33,026 nucleotides of DNA from Polyangiaceae bacterium (GCA_025937835.1 JAICQO010000074.1:1-33026); one strand, 5' to 3'; counted from the first letter of the stretch, positions 7,287-15,684 are shown. Notes: generated from the sequence alone by a model not told the origin. Numbers and translations are program-made.

Positions 7287-8954
7287 CTAATCGACCACGC
7301 CCTGCAAATAACGGCGATTGGTGTCGCGATCGACGAACGCCAGCGCTTCCCAAACGCCGGACGAGCCGCGCAGCGTGAGGCGGACGTAGTCGCGCGAAAT
7401 CGAGTGCGACCACCACTCGACGGCTTCGAGGCGCGCTTCGAACGAGACGGCTTCGATCACGTACAGGCGCTTGCCCACGCCCAGCGTGGCGCCGGCGCGC
7501 AGCGGAGCTTCGAACTCGACGGGCTCCGGAAACAAGCGAGTCGGCGGGCCGAACGTCGCACCCGACGCCTGCGCCTTCGTCACTGCGACGGGTGAAGGGC
7601 GTGCGGGGCGTGCGGGGCGCGTCTTCTTGAGCTCGGTGCGCGAGGGCGCCTCTTTGGGGAAGACCGGCGCGAGCTGGCTGCGCTGCTCCGGCCGGTGAGA
7701 GTCGAGCACGCCGAGCACGCCGACGCGCTCTTCTCCCAAATCGGCGCAGAGCTCGGCCACGACCAGCGGCAGCTCGTCCTCTGCCTCGGCGCTCGTGCCG
7801 TTCAGCAACGACTCGAGCTCGAGCTGGCGCGGCACGGCCTCGGTCAGGCGCGTGGCTTCCAGGCGCAGACCGACCGACGGCGTATCGAGCGAGGTGCGCT
7901 CGAGGCGCGAGCCGAGCACGCGCCGCAGATCGCTCTCGCGGTACATCGGCTTGGCGAGCGTGAAGCGCAGGCAGCGCTCGGCAGGCACGCCGCGGAAGCG
8001 CGCGCGCCCGCGATCCCCGTGGATCGTCAGATGGATCTCCGCCGCTGCCTCGCCTCGCCCTTGAAGCCGCGCCGACAGCCGCGAAAGCAAGCCGCGGAGC
8101 GCGAAGCCGAGCGGCTCGACGCCGGCCACCGGCTCGTCCCAGCTCGTCTCTTCTACGAGCACGCGCGGCGGCGTGAACGGCACGAGCGGCTCGTGGTCGC
8201 GACCGGCGAGCAAATCGAGCACGCGCGGCGCTTGCGACCCGAGCCGGAGCCCGAGCGCGCCCTTCGGCAGCCCGTGAAGATCAGCGAAGGTGAGCACCCC
8301 GAGCCGGATGAACCAACTCTGCATCTCGTCGGAGAGCGGCAGCGCGCGGACCGGCAGCGCCGCCATTTCCGAGAACGTGCGCTCGCTCGGCACGACGCGC
8401 GCCCCCTCGGCGTCGAGATCTCCATAACGCGCGAAGGCCTGCGCGAGCCGGGGGCCGTCGGAGACCGCCACGCGCGCGCGATGCCCGATCGAGCGCACGA
8501 GCGAGCCGAGCTCGGCGACGAGCGCGCCTTCTCCACCGAACAGGTGCGTGCCGCCCGTGACGTCGACCCAGACCGTGTCCGGGAGCTCCAACGCCACGGT
8601 GGCACCGAACCCCGAGGCGATCTCCGCGACGCGACCCAGGCCTTGCTCGAGCTCGGCGCGCGACACGCGCTGCACGTCGAGCCGCGCCGAGAGAGCTCGC
8701 GCTTCGGCCAGCGTCTGTCCGGCTCTCACGCCGAGCCGGTGCGCGCGGGCGTTGACCGCCGCGAGCACGCTGGTCGCGGAGATCTCTTCCGTATCGTTCG
8801 GATCGCCCAGCACGACTGCGAGCGGGGGGCGCTCGCGCTGCGCCTCGGGCACCGGCCGGAGCTCGACGAGCTCGGACCACAGCGCGGGCAGCACCACGGC
8901 CACGATCCGGCGCTTTGCCCGAAGCTCGGCTGCTTTTTCAGCCCGTTTTGTCAT
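7287..8954 (-). CDS. imuB: ImuB, catalytically inactive Y-family polymerase homologue
   Basis: ImuB (555 aa) is the hub of the ImuA-ImuB-DnaE2 mutasome, linking DnaE2 to the sliding clamp. The N-terminal half has the Y-family fold, but the usual catalytic acids are missing: the first motif reads IVAVVLPALWSELVELR instead of a D-x-D-containing motif, and the second reads VWVDVTGGTHLFGGE, as in other ImuB proteins. A little-finger-like region follows. SQLAPVF at about residue 430 resembles a clamp-binding motif with one extra residue. A C-terminal domain with WWSHSISRDYVRL and RRYLQGV resembles the conserved ImuB tail. The ATG overlaps the end of imuA by 17 bases, so translation is coupled. Confidence 0.92.
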   Translation of the reverse strand: MTKRAEKAAELRAKRRIVAVVLPALWSELVELRPVPEAQRERPPLAVVLGDPNDTEEISATSVLAAVNARAHRLGVRAGQTLAEARALSARLDVQRVSRAELEQGLGRVAEIASGFGATVALELPDTVWVDVTGGTHLFGGEGALVAELGSLVRSIGHRARVAVSDGPRLAQAFARYGDLDAEGARVVPSERTFSEMAALPVRALPLSDEMQSWFIRLGVLTFADLHGLPKGALGLRLGSQAPRVLDLLAGRDHEPLVPFTPPRVLVEETSWDEPVAGVEPLGFALRGLLSRLSARLQGRGEAAAEIHLTIHGDRGRARFRGVPAERCLRFTLAKPMYRESDLRRVLGSRLERTSLDTPSVGLRLEATRLTEAVPRQLELESLLNGTSAEAEDELPLVVAELCADLGEERVGVLGVLDSHRPEQRSQLAPVFPKEAPSRTELKKTRPARPARPSPVAVTKAQASGATFGPPTRLFPEPVEFEAPLRAGATLGVGKRLYVIEAVSFEARLEAVEWWSHSISRDYVRLTLRGSSGVWEALAFVDRDTNRRYLQGVVD

Positions 8955-9675
8955 GACGGAGCTCGTGGGTTCGCGGTTGCCCCTTGCCGAACGCCACGGA
9001 ACGCGGCGCGGTGATCCGGCCCTGGCGATCTTTGGCGAGCCGCACCATCAGGCGGTTCAGGGCCGGTCGCGCGATTTCGAGGCGCTGAGCCACCGGCAGC
9101 GGCAGGCTGCGCGGAGAGCTGGCCGACGTGAGCAGCACCACGCTGCGGTTCGAACCGTCGACCTCGAGCGCGAGCCGCCGCACCAGGCGCGGCCAGTCGC
9201 GCAGCGCCACCTCGTGCGAAGCCCCCGGCACGCCCAGCGTATCGACCACCACCAGCTCGAACGCCGGCGAGTGCGCGAGCCGGATCGCCGTGCGCGACAG
9301 CGCCTCGAGCGACGGGCGCACCACCAGCAGGCGATCGAGCCGCACACCGGCCGCGACCACGCCCGGGGCATGCAGCGTGCCCCCGGGGTCGAGGAACGCC
9401 GCCCAGGGCACGGTCTGCCCGGCGCGCTCGCGCTCGGCTTGGAGGTGGTGGACCAGGCCGAGCGAGAGCGACGTGCCCGGCGCTCCCTCGGCCAGCGAAA
9501 GTTCGATGACGCCCCCGCGCTGGAGCCCCCTGTCGGGGAGGGCCTCGTCCAGCTCGGCGATCCCGAATCCGAACCCGTCCCGAGCCCCCTCGTCTTGGGA
9601 ACGGTTGCCGCCGACCCGCAGGGCGCGGGCCAGAGCCGGAGAGAATCGAGCAGCCAGGTGCGCGGGCAGCGCCAT
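8938..9675 (-). CDS. imuA: ImuA, RecA/SulA-like mutasome protein
   Basis: ImuA (245 aa) is a RecA-related protein needed with ImuB and DnaE2 for induced mutagenesis. The core reads GIAELDEALPDRGLQRGGVIEL, then a RecA-like fold with PWAAFLDPGGTLHAPGVVAAG, LDRLLVVRP, ELVVVDTLG and NRSVVLLTS. The Walker A position is degenerate (LAEGAPGTSLSL), as is usual for ImuA. Start codons GTG (9678) and ATG (9675) are adjacent; I use the ATG. There is no ribosome site; instead a LexA-box-like element abuts the start, which hints at a leaderless message. imuB follows with a 17-base overlap. Confidence 0.9.
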   Translation of the reverse strand: MALPAHLAARFSPALARALRVGGNRSQDEGARDGFGFGIAELDEALPDRGLQRGGVIELSLAEGAPGTSLSLGLVHHLQAERERAGQTVPWAAFLDPGGTLHAPGVVAAGVRLDRLLVVRPSLEALSRTAIRLAHSPAFELVVVDTLGVPGASHEVALRDWPRLVRRLALEVDGSNRSVVLLTSASSPRSLPLPVAQRLEIARPALNRLMVRLAKDRQGRITAPRSVAFGKGQPRTHELRHDKTG

Positions 9676-9676
9676 C

Positions 9677-9693
9677 ACTGAACAAACTAGCAG
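9677..9693 (-). promoter_or_regulatory. LexA-box-like operator 1 at imuA start
   Basis: The minus strand reads CTGCTAGTTTGTTCAGT, 15 of 17 matches to the M. xanthus LexA box consensus as I recall it. It mismatches at positions 5 and 17, the same two positions as the dnaE2 site. It touches the imuA start codon, so a bound repressor would block initiation or early elongation. Confidence 0.6.
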
Positions 9694-9698
9694 CTACC

Positions 9699-9715
9699 AC
9701 TGAACAGGCCAGCAC
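9699..9715 (-). promoter_or_regulatory. LexA-box-like operator 2 upstream of imuA
   Basis: The minus strand reads GTGCTGGCCTGTTCAGT, 13 of 17 matches, with an intact GTTCAG core. It begins 22 bp from operator 1, about two helical turns, so two LexA dimers could bind on the same face. It is the weaker of the two sites. Confidence 0.42.
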
Positions 9716-9808
9716 TCACGGCGCTAGCTAGGACAAACAATGACCGGTTCTGGTTCCGCGGCCGGCGCACAAGCCCTTCGACTTTCGAAGTGTTATGCCT
9801 GATCGGTC

Positions 9809-10657
9809 GTGACGGAAGTGGCCCTCCCCCAGGTAACCGGACAGCTCGATGCGTTGCGCGCCCGTCTGCGAGAGCTCGGCTCGGTGCTGGTTTGCTACTC
9901 GGGCGGCATCGACAGCGCGTTCGTCCTGGCCGTGGCGACCGAAGAGCTCGGCGAGCGCGCGGTGGGCATGACTGCCGTGAGCCCGAGCCTACCCCAGAGC
10001 GAAAAGGACGACGCCTCGCGGATCGCGCTCGCGCTCGGTGCCACCCACCGCTTCGTCGATTCGAACGAGCTCGCGCGCGACGCTTACGTGAAGAACGGCC
10101 CCGACCGCTGCTTCCACTGCAAGACGGAGCTCTACAGCATCGCTCGCGACAAGGCGCGGGAGTGGCAGCTCGCGGCGATCGTCAACGGCACCAACACCGA
10201 CGACCTCGGCGACTACCGCCCCGGGCTCGAAGCCGCGCGCGAAGCCGGCGTGGTGAGCCCGCTGCTCGACGCCGGCATGAACAAGGCGGCTGTGCGCGCC
10301 GCCGCCCAGGCCATCGGCATGGAGATCTGGGACAAGCCCGCCGCTGCTTGCCTCTCGAGCCGCATCCCTTACGGCACCAGCGTTACCCGCGAGCGTTTGG
10401 CTCAGATCGGCGCCTTCGAAGCCGAGCTCCGCGCGCTCGGCTTTCGCCAGGTCCGCGTGCGCTGGCACGACAGCATCGCGCGCATCGAGCTCGACCTGTC
10501 CGAGCTCGAGCGCCTGCTCAATCCGGAGCTCCGCGCCGCTGCGCTCGAAGCCGGCAAGCGCCAGGGTTTCCGCTACGTGACGCTGGACCTCGGCGGCTAC
10601 CGCACGGGCTCACACAACGAAGTCCTGGTCGGTCGTTCGCTTCCGCTGATCACGTAG
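9809..10657 (+). CDS. larE: LarE-type ATP-dependent sacrificial sulfur transferase
   Basis: PP-loop enzyme of 282 aa. In lactate racemase maturation, LarE activates the pyridinium dicarboxylate by adenylation and donates sulfur from its own cysteine to make the nickel-pincer nucleotide. The ATP loop SGGIDS is at 31-36. The conserved cysteine lies in PAAACLSSRIPYG (Cys181), equivalent to the sacrificial Cys of Lactobacillus LarE. CFHC at 101-104 is also family-typical, and NGTNTDDLGDYRPG is conserved. The start is GTG at 9809, with no strong ribosome site. No larB, larC or lactate racemase gene is present in this window, so the cofactor role is inferred from family only. It is divergent from imuA and convergent with pnp. 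Confidence 0.85.
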   Translation: MTEVALPQVTGQLDALRARLRELGSVLVCYSGGIDSAFVLAVATEELGERAVGMTAVSPSLPQSEKDDASRIALALGATHRFVDSNELARDAYVKNGPDRCFHCKTELYSIARDKAREWQLAAIVNGTNTDDLGDYRPGLEAAREAGVVSPLLDAGMNKAAVRAAAQAIGMEIWDKPAAACLSSRIPYGTSVTRERLAQIGAFEAELRALGFRQVRVRWHDSIARIELDLSELERLLNPELRAAALEAGKRQGFRYVTLDLGGYRTGSHNEVLVGRSLPLIT

Positions 10658-10673
10658 CGCCCCACAAAACGAC

Positions 10674-10707
10674 GTCGGGGCCGCGACGTCTCCGTCACAG
10701 CCCCGAC
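10674..10707 (-). terminator. Hairpin terminator candidate for the pnp transcript
   Basis: An 8-bp perfect stem (GTCGGGGC at 10674-10681, GCCCCGAC at 10700-10707) encloses an 18-base loop in the convergent gap between larE and pnp. On the minus strand the stem is followed by GTCGTTTTG, a short U-rich tract. The structure could also stop larE transcription, though it lacks a U tract on that side. Confidence 0.45.
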
Positions 10708-10727
10708 CTCCGCGCTACGGGTGCGCC

Positions 10728-12980
10728 TCAGTTGCGGCGCGGGCCGCGGTCGCGTCCGCCACCGGGACGACCGCCGCGATCGCGATCGCCACCGGGACGA
10801 CCACCGCGGCTCGGCGGCCCGCCGCGCGGCGGACCGGCTTCGCGTGCCTTGGCGATGCGTTCGCGAGCGCGCTCACCCTCTTCCCCTTCGGGGAACGGCA
10901 AGAGCTCACGCCGGGTCAGGCGGATCTTGCCGTCGCGCTCGACGCTGATCACCTTCACGTCTACCTCGTCGCCTTCGGCGAGGACGTCGCCGGGCGACTC
11001 GACGCGCTCGTGCGCCATCTCCGACACGTGCAAGAGCGCCTCCGTGTTCGGCAGGATCTCGACGAACGCGCCGAAGTCGGTGATGCGGCGGACGGTGCCG
11101 TGATACACGGTTCCGACCTCGGGCTCGGCGACCAGGCCCTCGATGATCGAGAGCGCGCGCTTCACCGCGTCCGAATCCGCGCTCGCGACGTTGACCGTTC
11201 CGTCGTCTTCCACGTCGACCGAGCAGCCCGTCTGATCGACGATGCCCTTGATGGTCTTGCCACCGGGGCCGATGATCAGGCGGATCTGATCCGGCTTCAC
11301 CTTGATGCTGGTGATGCGCGGCGCCCAGCGGTTGATCTCCGAGCGCACGGTCGGCAGCGTCTCGATCATCTTGCCGAGGATGTGCAGCCGGCCCTCGCGC
11401 GCCTGCTGCAGCGCGCGCTCGAGGATCGAGCGTTCGAGGCCCGCGATCTTGATGTCCATCTGGATCGCGGTCACGCCGCGCTCCGTGCCGCAGACCTTGA
11501 AGTCCATGTCGCCGAGGTGATCCTCGTCGCCCAGAATGTCGCTCAGGATCGCGACCTTCTGGCCTTCCTGGATCAGACCCATCGCGATGCCGGCCACGGG
11601 GCGCCGCACGGGCACGCCGCAGTCCATCATGCTCAGGGTCGCGCCGCACACGCTGGCCATCGAGCTCGAGCCGTTGGACTCGAGGATCTCGCTGACGATG
11701 CGGATCGTGTACGGGAACTGCTCGTGCGTCGGGATCATGCGTGACACGGCGCGCTCGGCGAGCGCCCCGTGCCCGACTTCACGCCGGCCCGGGCCGCGCA
11801 GCGGCTTGGTCTCGCCGGTCGAGAAGGGCGGGAAGTTGTAGTGGAGCATGAAGCGCTTCCACGACTCACCCGTCAGCGCGTCGATCTTCTGCTCGTCGCT
11901 CGAGGTGCCGAGCGTGGTGGTCACGATGGCTTGCGTCTCGCCGCGCTGGAACAGCGCCGAGCCGTGCACGCGCGGCAACAGCCCGACCTCGCAGGCGATC
12001 GGGCGGATCGTCTTGGTGTCGCGGCCGTCGATGCGCTTGCCCTCGTCGAGCACCATCGAGCGCACGACCTGCGCTTTTCGGTTCTCGAATTCTTCGTCGA
12101 TCAAGCGGCGGTTTTCGGCGAAGCGCTCGGCTCCGAGCTCCTTCGTGAGCTCGTGCTCGACCCGCTCTTCCAGCTGGCCGTAGGTGTCGTAGCGCTTCTT
12201 CTTCTCGCGGATCACGCAGGCGACCTTGAGGTCCGCGTCGACCAGCTCGGACACTCGGCGCGCGATCGCCTCGTCGAGCTTCGGGATCACGAACTCGCGC
12301 TTCGGCTTGCCGACCGCCTGGCGCATCTTCTCGATCAGCCCGATCACGATCTGCGCTTCCTTGTGCGCGAACATCAGGGCGTCGATCAGGTCCGCCTCGC
12401 TAGCCTCGTCGGCGCCGCCCTCGACCATCACGATCGCGTCCTTGCTGGCCGCGACCACCAGGTCCAGATCGGAGCTCTGGATCTGCTCGAAGGTCGGGAA
12501 CGCCACGAGCTCACCCTCGACGCGCGCCACGCGCACGCCGGCGATCGGCCCGTGCCACGGGATGTCCGAGAGGTGCAGCGCGGCGCTGGCACCGCAGATC
12601 GCGAGCACGTCGGTCGGGTTCTCCCGATCGGACGACATCACGGTCGCGATCACCTGGGTGTCCTTGCGGTAGCCGTCCGGGAACAGCGGGCGCAGCGGGC
12701 GATCCATCAAGCGCGACGACAGGACCTCGGCGTCGCGCAGGCGGCCTTCGCGCTTGAAGAAGCCGCCCGGGATCTTGCCGGCGGCGTAAGTCTTCTCCTG
12801 GTACTCGCAGGTGAGCGGGAAGAAGTCGATGCCCGGGCGCTCCGAGCTCGATACGGCGGTCACGAGCACCGCGCTCTCCCCGTAGCTCACCAACACGGAA
12901 CCGTGCGCCAGCTTGGCAAGCCGGCCGGTTTCAAAGGTCAGCGGACGCCCGCCGACTACGACGGATTCACGAACGAACAT
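10728..12980 (-). CDS. pnp: Polyribonucleotide nucleotidyltransferase (PNPase)
   Basis: Phosphorolytic 3'-to-5' exoribonuclease of the RNA degradosome, 750 aa. Two RNase PH-type domains are separated by an all-helical domain; the first starts TFETGRLAKLAHGSVLVSYG and the second HGSALFQRGETQAIVTTTLG. A KH domain follows (IRLIIGPGGKTIKGIVDQTG, around 560-615), then an S1 domain (VYHGTVRRITDFGAFVEIL, around 625-690). The C-terminal tail of about 45 residues is rich in Arg and Gly (GGRPGGDRDRGG units) and probably binds RNA or RNase E; its coding DNA is itself repetitive. The ATG at 12980 gives the usual MFVRESVVVGG. It lies downstream of rpsO in the common rpsO-pnp order, with a structured 235-bp gap that may mediate autoregulation. 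Confidence 0.97.
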   Translation of the reverse strand: MFVRESVVVGGRPLTFETGRLAKLAHGSVLVSYGESAVLVTAVSSSERPGIDFFPLTCEYQEKTYAAGKIPGGFFKREGRLRDAEVLSSRLMDRPLRPLFPDGYRKDTQVIATVMSSDRENPTDVLAICGASAALHLSDIPWHGPIAGVRVARVEGELVAFPTFEQIQSSDLDLVVAASKDAIVMVEGGADEASEADLIDALMFAHKEAQIVIGLIEKMRQAVGKPKREFVIPKLDEAIARRVSELVDADLKVACVIREKKKRYDTYGQLEERVEHELTKELGAERFAENRRLIDEEFENRKAQVVRSMVLDEGKRIDGRDTKTIRPIACEVGLLPRVHGSALFQRGETQAIVTTTLGTSSDEQKIDALTGESWKRFMLHYNFPPFSTGETKPLRGPGRREVGHGALAERAVSRMIPTHEQFPYTIRIVSEILESNGSSSMASVCGATLSMMDCGVPVRRPVAGIAMGLIQEGQKVAILSDILGDEDHLGDMDFKVCGTERGVTAIQMDIKIAGLERSILERALQQAREGRLHILGKMIETLPTVRSEINRWAPRITSIKVKPDQIRLIIGPGGKTIKGIVDQTGCSVDVEDDGTVNVASADSDAVKRALSIIEGLVAEPEVGTVYHGTVRRITDFGAFVEILPNTEALLHVSEMAHERVESPGDVLAEGDEVDVKVISVERDGKIRLTRRELLPFPEGEEGERARERIAKAREAGPPRGGPPSRGGRPGGDRDRGGRPGGGRDRGPRRN

Positions 12981-13148
12981 GGGACATTGCGCTCCTCGGC
13001 GCGAAAGCCGCTACGTGCGGCCTGACGCCGAACGCGAATGCCCAGGGCTTCAGCCTCGATTCCTGCCGTCGGCAATGGCAGCCGGTCAGCCTGCGCAGAG
13101 CGCGGCGACGGCTCACCAGGACAGTCGACGGCACGAAGCGAAGTTGAA

Positions 13149-13181
13149 GTGGTTAGGCGGACTCGCGTCCGGAAAAACCAC
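13149..13181 (-). promoter_or_regulatory. Two-tier stem with GCGA loop between rpsO and pnp
   Basis: In the minus-strand transcript an outer stem GTGGTT/AACCAC (13176-13181 with 13149-13154) encloses an inner stem CGGAC/GTCCG (13067-fold pairing at 13158-13162 with 13167-13171) closed by a GCGA tetraloop of the GNRA class. It starts 35 bases after the rpsO stop. In E. coli the equivalent place carries the rpsO terminator and the RNase III site through which PNPase controls its own mRNA. No U tract follows, so a processing or regulatory stem is more likely than a terminator. Confidence 0.45.
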
Positions 13182-13215
13182 GAACGAACTTCGAACTACG
13201 ACCGGACGACTCGAC

Positions 13216-13485
13216 TCACTTACGGAGCTCGAGCGCGGCCACCACCTTGCGGTAGCGTTCCACGTCGGACCGCTTGAGGTAGTCGAGCAGGCGGCGCCGC
13301 TGACCGACGAGCTTCAAAAGGCCGCGCCGCGAGTGATGATCCTTGCGGTGCACCTTGAAGTGCTCGGTGAGGTAGTCGATGCGCTGGCTCAGGAGTGCGA
13401 CCTGCACCTCCGGGGAGCCGGTGTCGCCTTCGTGGATGCGGAACTTGCCAATGACGCCCTGTTTGGCTTCAGGCTGAAGGGGCAT
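13216..13485 (-). CDS. rpsO: 30S ribosomal protein S15
   Basis: Primary-binding protein of the small subunit platform, contacting 16S rRNA helix 22 and bridging to 23S rRNA. The 89 residues are exactly family length, with [39 protein letters not shown] and [19 protein letters not shown] lies 12 bases before the ATG. A sigma-70-like promoter precedes it, so it can be expressed separately from the upstream ptsI block. S15 often represses its own translation through a leader structure; I did not identify one here. Confidence 0.98.
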   Translation of the reverse strand: MPLQPEAKQGVIGKFRIHEGDTGSPEVQVALLSQRIDYLTEHFKVHRKDHHSRRGLLKLVGQRRRLLDYLKRSDVERYRKVVAALELRK

Positions 13486-13524
13486 GGGGACTCTTTATCC
13501 TCCGGTCTTTCTTTTGGGGGGCGG

Positions 13525-13552
13525 AGTATACGCTGGCAGATCCCATGGTCAA
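13525..13552 (-). promoter_or_regulatory. Sigma-70-type promoter for rpsO
   Basis: On the minus strand TTGACC (13547-13552) and TATACT (13525-13530) are separated by 16 bases, each one mismatch from the housekeeping consensus. The start of transcription would be near 13518, giving a leader of about 33 bases with GGAGGA at 13498-13503 before rpsO. Confidence 0.65.
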
Positions 13553-13630
13553 CCGTGCAGGTGTGTGCGCCGGTTTGATAAGCGATTTCGGCCGCCTATC
13601 CAGGCGCCCGGCGCACGCCGGCCAACAGGC

Positions 13631-15412
13631 CTACTCGACCGCGATCCGCTCTCCGAAGCGCTCCGTCAACAGGCGCTCGACGTCGAGCGCGGTCAGCGAA
13701 AACAAGGCCTCTTTTGCGGCGTGCTCCGCCTCGGCCAGGCTGACGGCGCCGATCGCCTCGCGCACCGGAGCGATCGCCGAGGCCTCCATGCTGAGCTCGC
13801 GCAGCCCGAGCCCCACGAGCAGAACGGCCGCCAGCGGATCGCTCGCCATGGCGCCACACAGCGCCACCGTCCGGTCGTGCCGCCGCCCCGCCTGCACCAC
13901 CGCGGCGATCATCCGCAGCACCGACGGCTCGAAGAACGAAGACAGGTACGCGAGCTCGGGGCTCGAGCGGTCCACCGCCAGCGCGTACTGCACGAGATCG
14001 TTGGTGCCGATGCTGAAGAACTCGGCTTCGCGCGCGAACTCGTCGGCCATCAACGCGGCCGACGGCACCTCCACCATCATGCCGAGCGGCACGTGAGCGG
14101 CGCGCGGGTAACCCTTTTGGTCCACCTCCGACATCGCGCGCTCGAACAGGCTCCGCACCGCGCGCAGCTCGCCGAGAGACGCGATCATCGGGATCATGAT
14201 CCGCATCGAGCCGTGTGCGGACGCGCGGATCATCCCGCGCAGCTGGGTCATGAAGATCTCCGGGCGTGCGAGCGCCAGGCGCACCGCGCGCAGGCCGAGC
14301 GCGGGGTTCATATCCGGCGGCACTTGCAGGGCCGAAACGAACTTGTCACCGCCGATGTCGAAGGTGCGCAAGGTCACCTGCAGCGGCGTCACCGCCTCGA
14401 TCACGCGCCGATAGACCTCGTAGTGTTCGTCTTCGGTCGGCGGTTGTCCGCGGTCCACGTAGAGGAACTCGGTGCGGTACAGGCCGATGCCGCGCGCCCC
14501 CTGCCCGAGCGCGAGCTCTGCCTCGATCGGCAGCTCGATGTTGGCGCGTAGATCGACGGCGACCCCGCAGCGCGTGACGACCGGGCGATCGCGCTGCTTG
14601 TGGCGCGCCTTGGCCATGTCGGAGTGGCGCTTGGCGCGGTCCTCGTACTCGGAGATCAGCGTCGGGAACGGGTTGACCACTACCCGGCCATGCACGCCGT
14701 CCACCGCCAGCACGTCACCGTTGCCGACCTTCTCGAGTAACCCCGAGACCCCGACCACCGCCGGGATCTCGAGCGCGCGGGCCAGGATCGAAGTGTGGCT
14801 GGTGCGGGTTCCGGCTTCGGTCACGATCGCGAGCACGCGATCGCGCGTGAGCCCGACCGTCTCGGCGGGCGACAAATCACGAGCCACCAGGATCCCCGGC
14901 GGGCGATCGGTCGGGATCGTGAAGGCCGAGCTCCGGCCGGTGAGCGCGCCGAGCAGCCGATCACCGATGAACTCGATGTCGTGGCTCCGCTCTGCAAGGT
15001 ACGGATCGCTACCTTGACGCATCTGCTGCGCCATCTCTTCGGTGGCGGCGCTGATCGCCCACTCGGCGCACAAGAGGTCGATGCGGATCCTGCGTTCGAC
15101 CTCCGCGCGCAGCATGTCGTCCTCGACCATCAGGATGTACGCCTGCAAAATCGAGGACTCGGCCTTGACCGAGCGCGAACGCGAGCGCTCTTCCGCCGCG
15201 CGGAGCTCGCTCGCGGCGAGCGCCACGGCCTCGTCGAAGCGCGCCATCTCGTCGTCCACGGCACGCTTCGGCACGTGCCTTCGGACCACGCCGTGGCGGC
15301 GGACGTCGACCACCACGGCGGCTGCGATGGCATAGCCGACCGAGCCGGCGATGCCCTCGAGCACGAGCGAGCGCAAGCCGGACTCGGGGACGGGGCTGCG
15401 GCTCCGCGTCAC
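13631..15412 (-). CDS. ptsI: PTS enzyme I (phosphoenolpyruvate-protein phosphotransferase)
   Basis: Cytoplasmic first enzyme of the PTS (593 aa): autophosphorylates from phosphoenolpyruvate and passes phosphate to HPr. The active-site His206 lies in GTRTSHTSILARALEIPAVVG. The PEP-binding barrel has GARGIGLYRTEFL, FDIGGDKF and FFSIGTNDLVQYALAVDR, and the catalytic Cys lies in LCGAMASDP near residue 520. In most enzyme I proteins the residue after CG in that motif is Glu; here it is Ala. No GAF domain is present, so it is not the PtsP form. The GTG start overlaps the ptsH stop by 4 bases. With no sugar-specific EIIB or EIIC nearby, a regulatory rather than transport role is likely. Confidence 0.94.
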   Translation of the reverse strand: MTRSRSPVPESGLRSLVLEGIAGSVGYAIAAAVVVDVRRHGVVRRHVPKRAVDDEMARFDEAVALAASELRAAEERSRSRSVKAESSILQAYILMVEDDMLRAEVERRIRIDLLCAEWAISAATEEMAQQMRQGSDPYLAERSHDIEFIGDRLLGALTGRSSAFTIPTDRPPGILVARDLSPAETVGLTRDRVLAIVTEAGTRTSHTSILARALEIPAVVGVSGLLEKVGNGDVLAVDGVHGRVVVNPFPTLISEYEDRAKRHSDMAKARHKQRDRPVVTRCGVAVDLRANIELPIEAELALGQGARGIGLYRTEFLYVDRGQPPTEDEHYEVYRRVIEAVTPLQVTLRTFDIGGDKFVSALQVPPDMNPALGLRAVRLALARPEIFMTQLRGMIRASAHGSMRIMIPMIASLGELRAVRSLFERAMSEVDQKGYPRAAHVPLGMMVEVPSAALMADEFAREAEFFSIGTNDLVQYALAVDRSSPELAYLSSFFEPSVLRMIAAVVQAGRRHDRTVALCGAMASDPLAAVLLVGLGLRELSMEASAIAPVREAIGAVSLAEAEHAAKEALFSLTALDVERLLTERFGERIAVE

Positions 15413-15684
15413 TCGTCCTCTCCGAAGCGATTGTCGATCAAGGTCCCGAGCTCCTGGATCGCGCGCTGCGCCTCGTCACCCTGGGCCTCGAGCGAAAGGC
15501 GGGTGCCCTTCGAGCCGCACAGGAGCAGCACACCCATCACGCTCTTGGCGTTGGCGCTCTGCCCGGCGCGGCTGATCACGATCTCGCACGGGAAGCGCGA
15601 CGCGAGCTGCACCAGCTTGGTGGCGGCGCGCGCGTGCAGCCCGAGCTTGTTCTTCACCTCGAACGTTCCCCTCGCTACCGTCAT
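15409..15684 (-). CDS. ptsH: HPr-family phosphocarrier protein
   Basis: Small PTS phosphocarrier (91 aa). His17 in LGLHARAATKLV accepts phosphate from enzyme I. Ser48 in AKSVMGVLLL is the site that HPr kinase modifies in other bacteria, and the hprK gene is two genes upstream, so both modes of phosphorylation are expected. The rest of the fold is standard (CEIVISRAGQSAN, GDEAQRAIQELGTLI). Its start overlaps the rapZ stop and its stop overlaps the ptsI start, each by 4 bases. Confidence 0.95.
   Translation of the reverse strand: MTVARGTFEVKNKLGLHARAATKLVQLASRFPCEIVISRAGQSANAKSVMGVLLLCGSKGTRLSLEAQGDEAQRAIQELGTLIDNRFGEDE

Noticed and set aside
7695-9014. 439-codon open frame antisense to imuB
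   Set aside because: Shadow of imuB; no recognisable motif.
9740-9802. 20-codon open frame (ATG to TGA) with AGGA upstream, just before larE
   Set aside because: Short enough to arise by chance; no leader-peptide logic or recognisable composition, and it also lies upstream of the divergent imuA gene.
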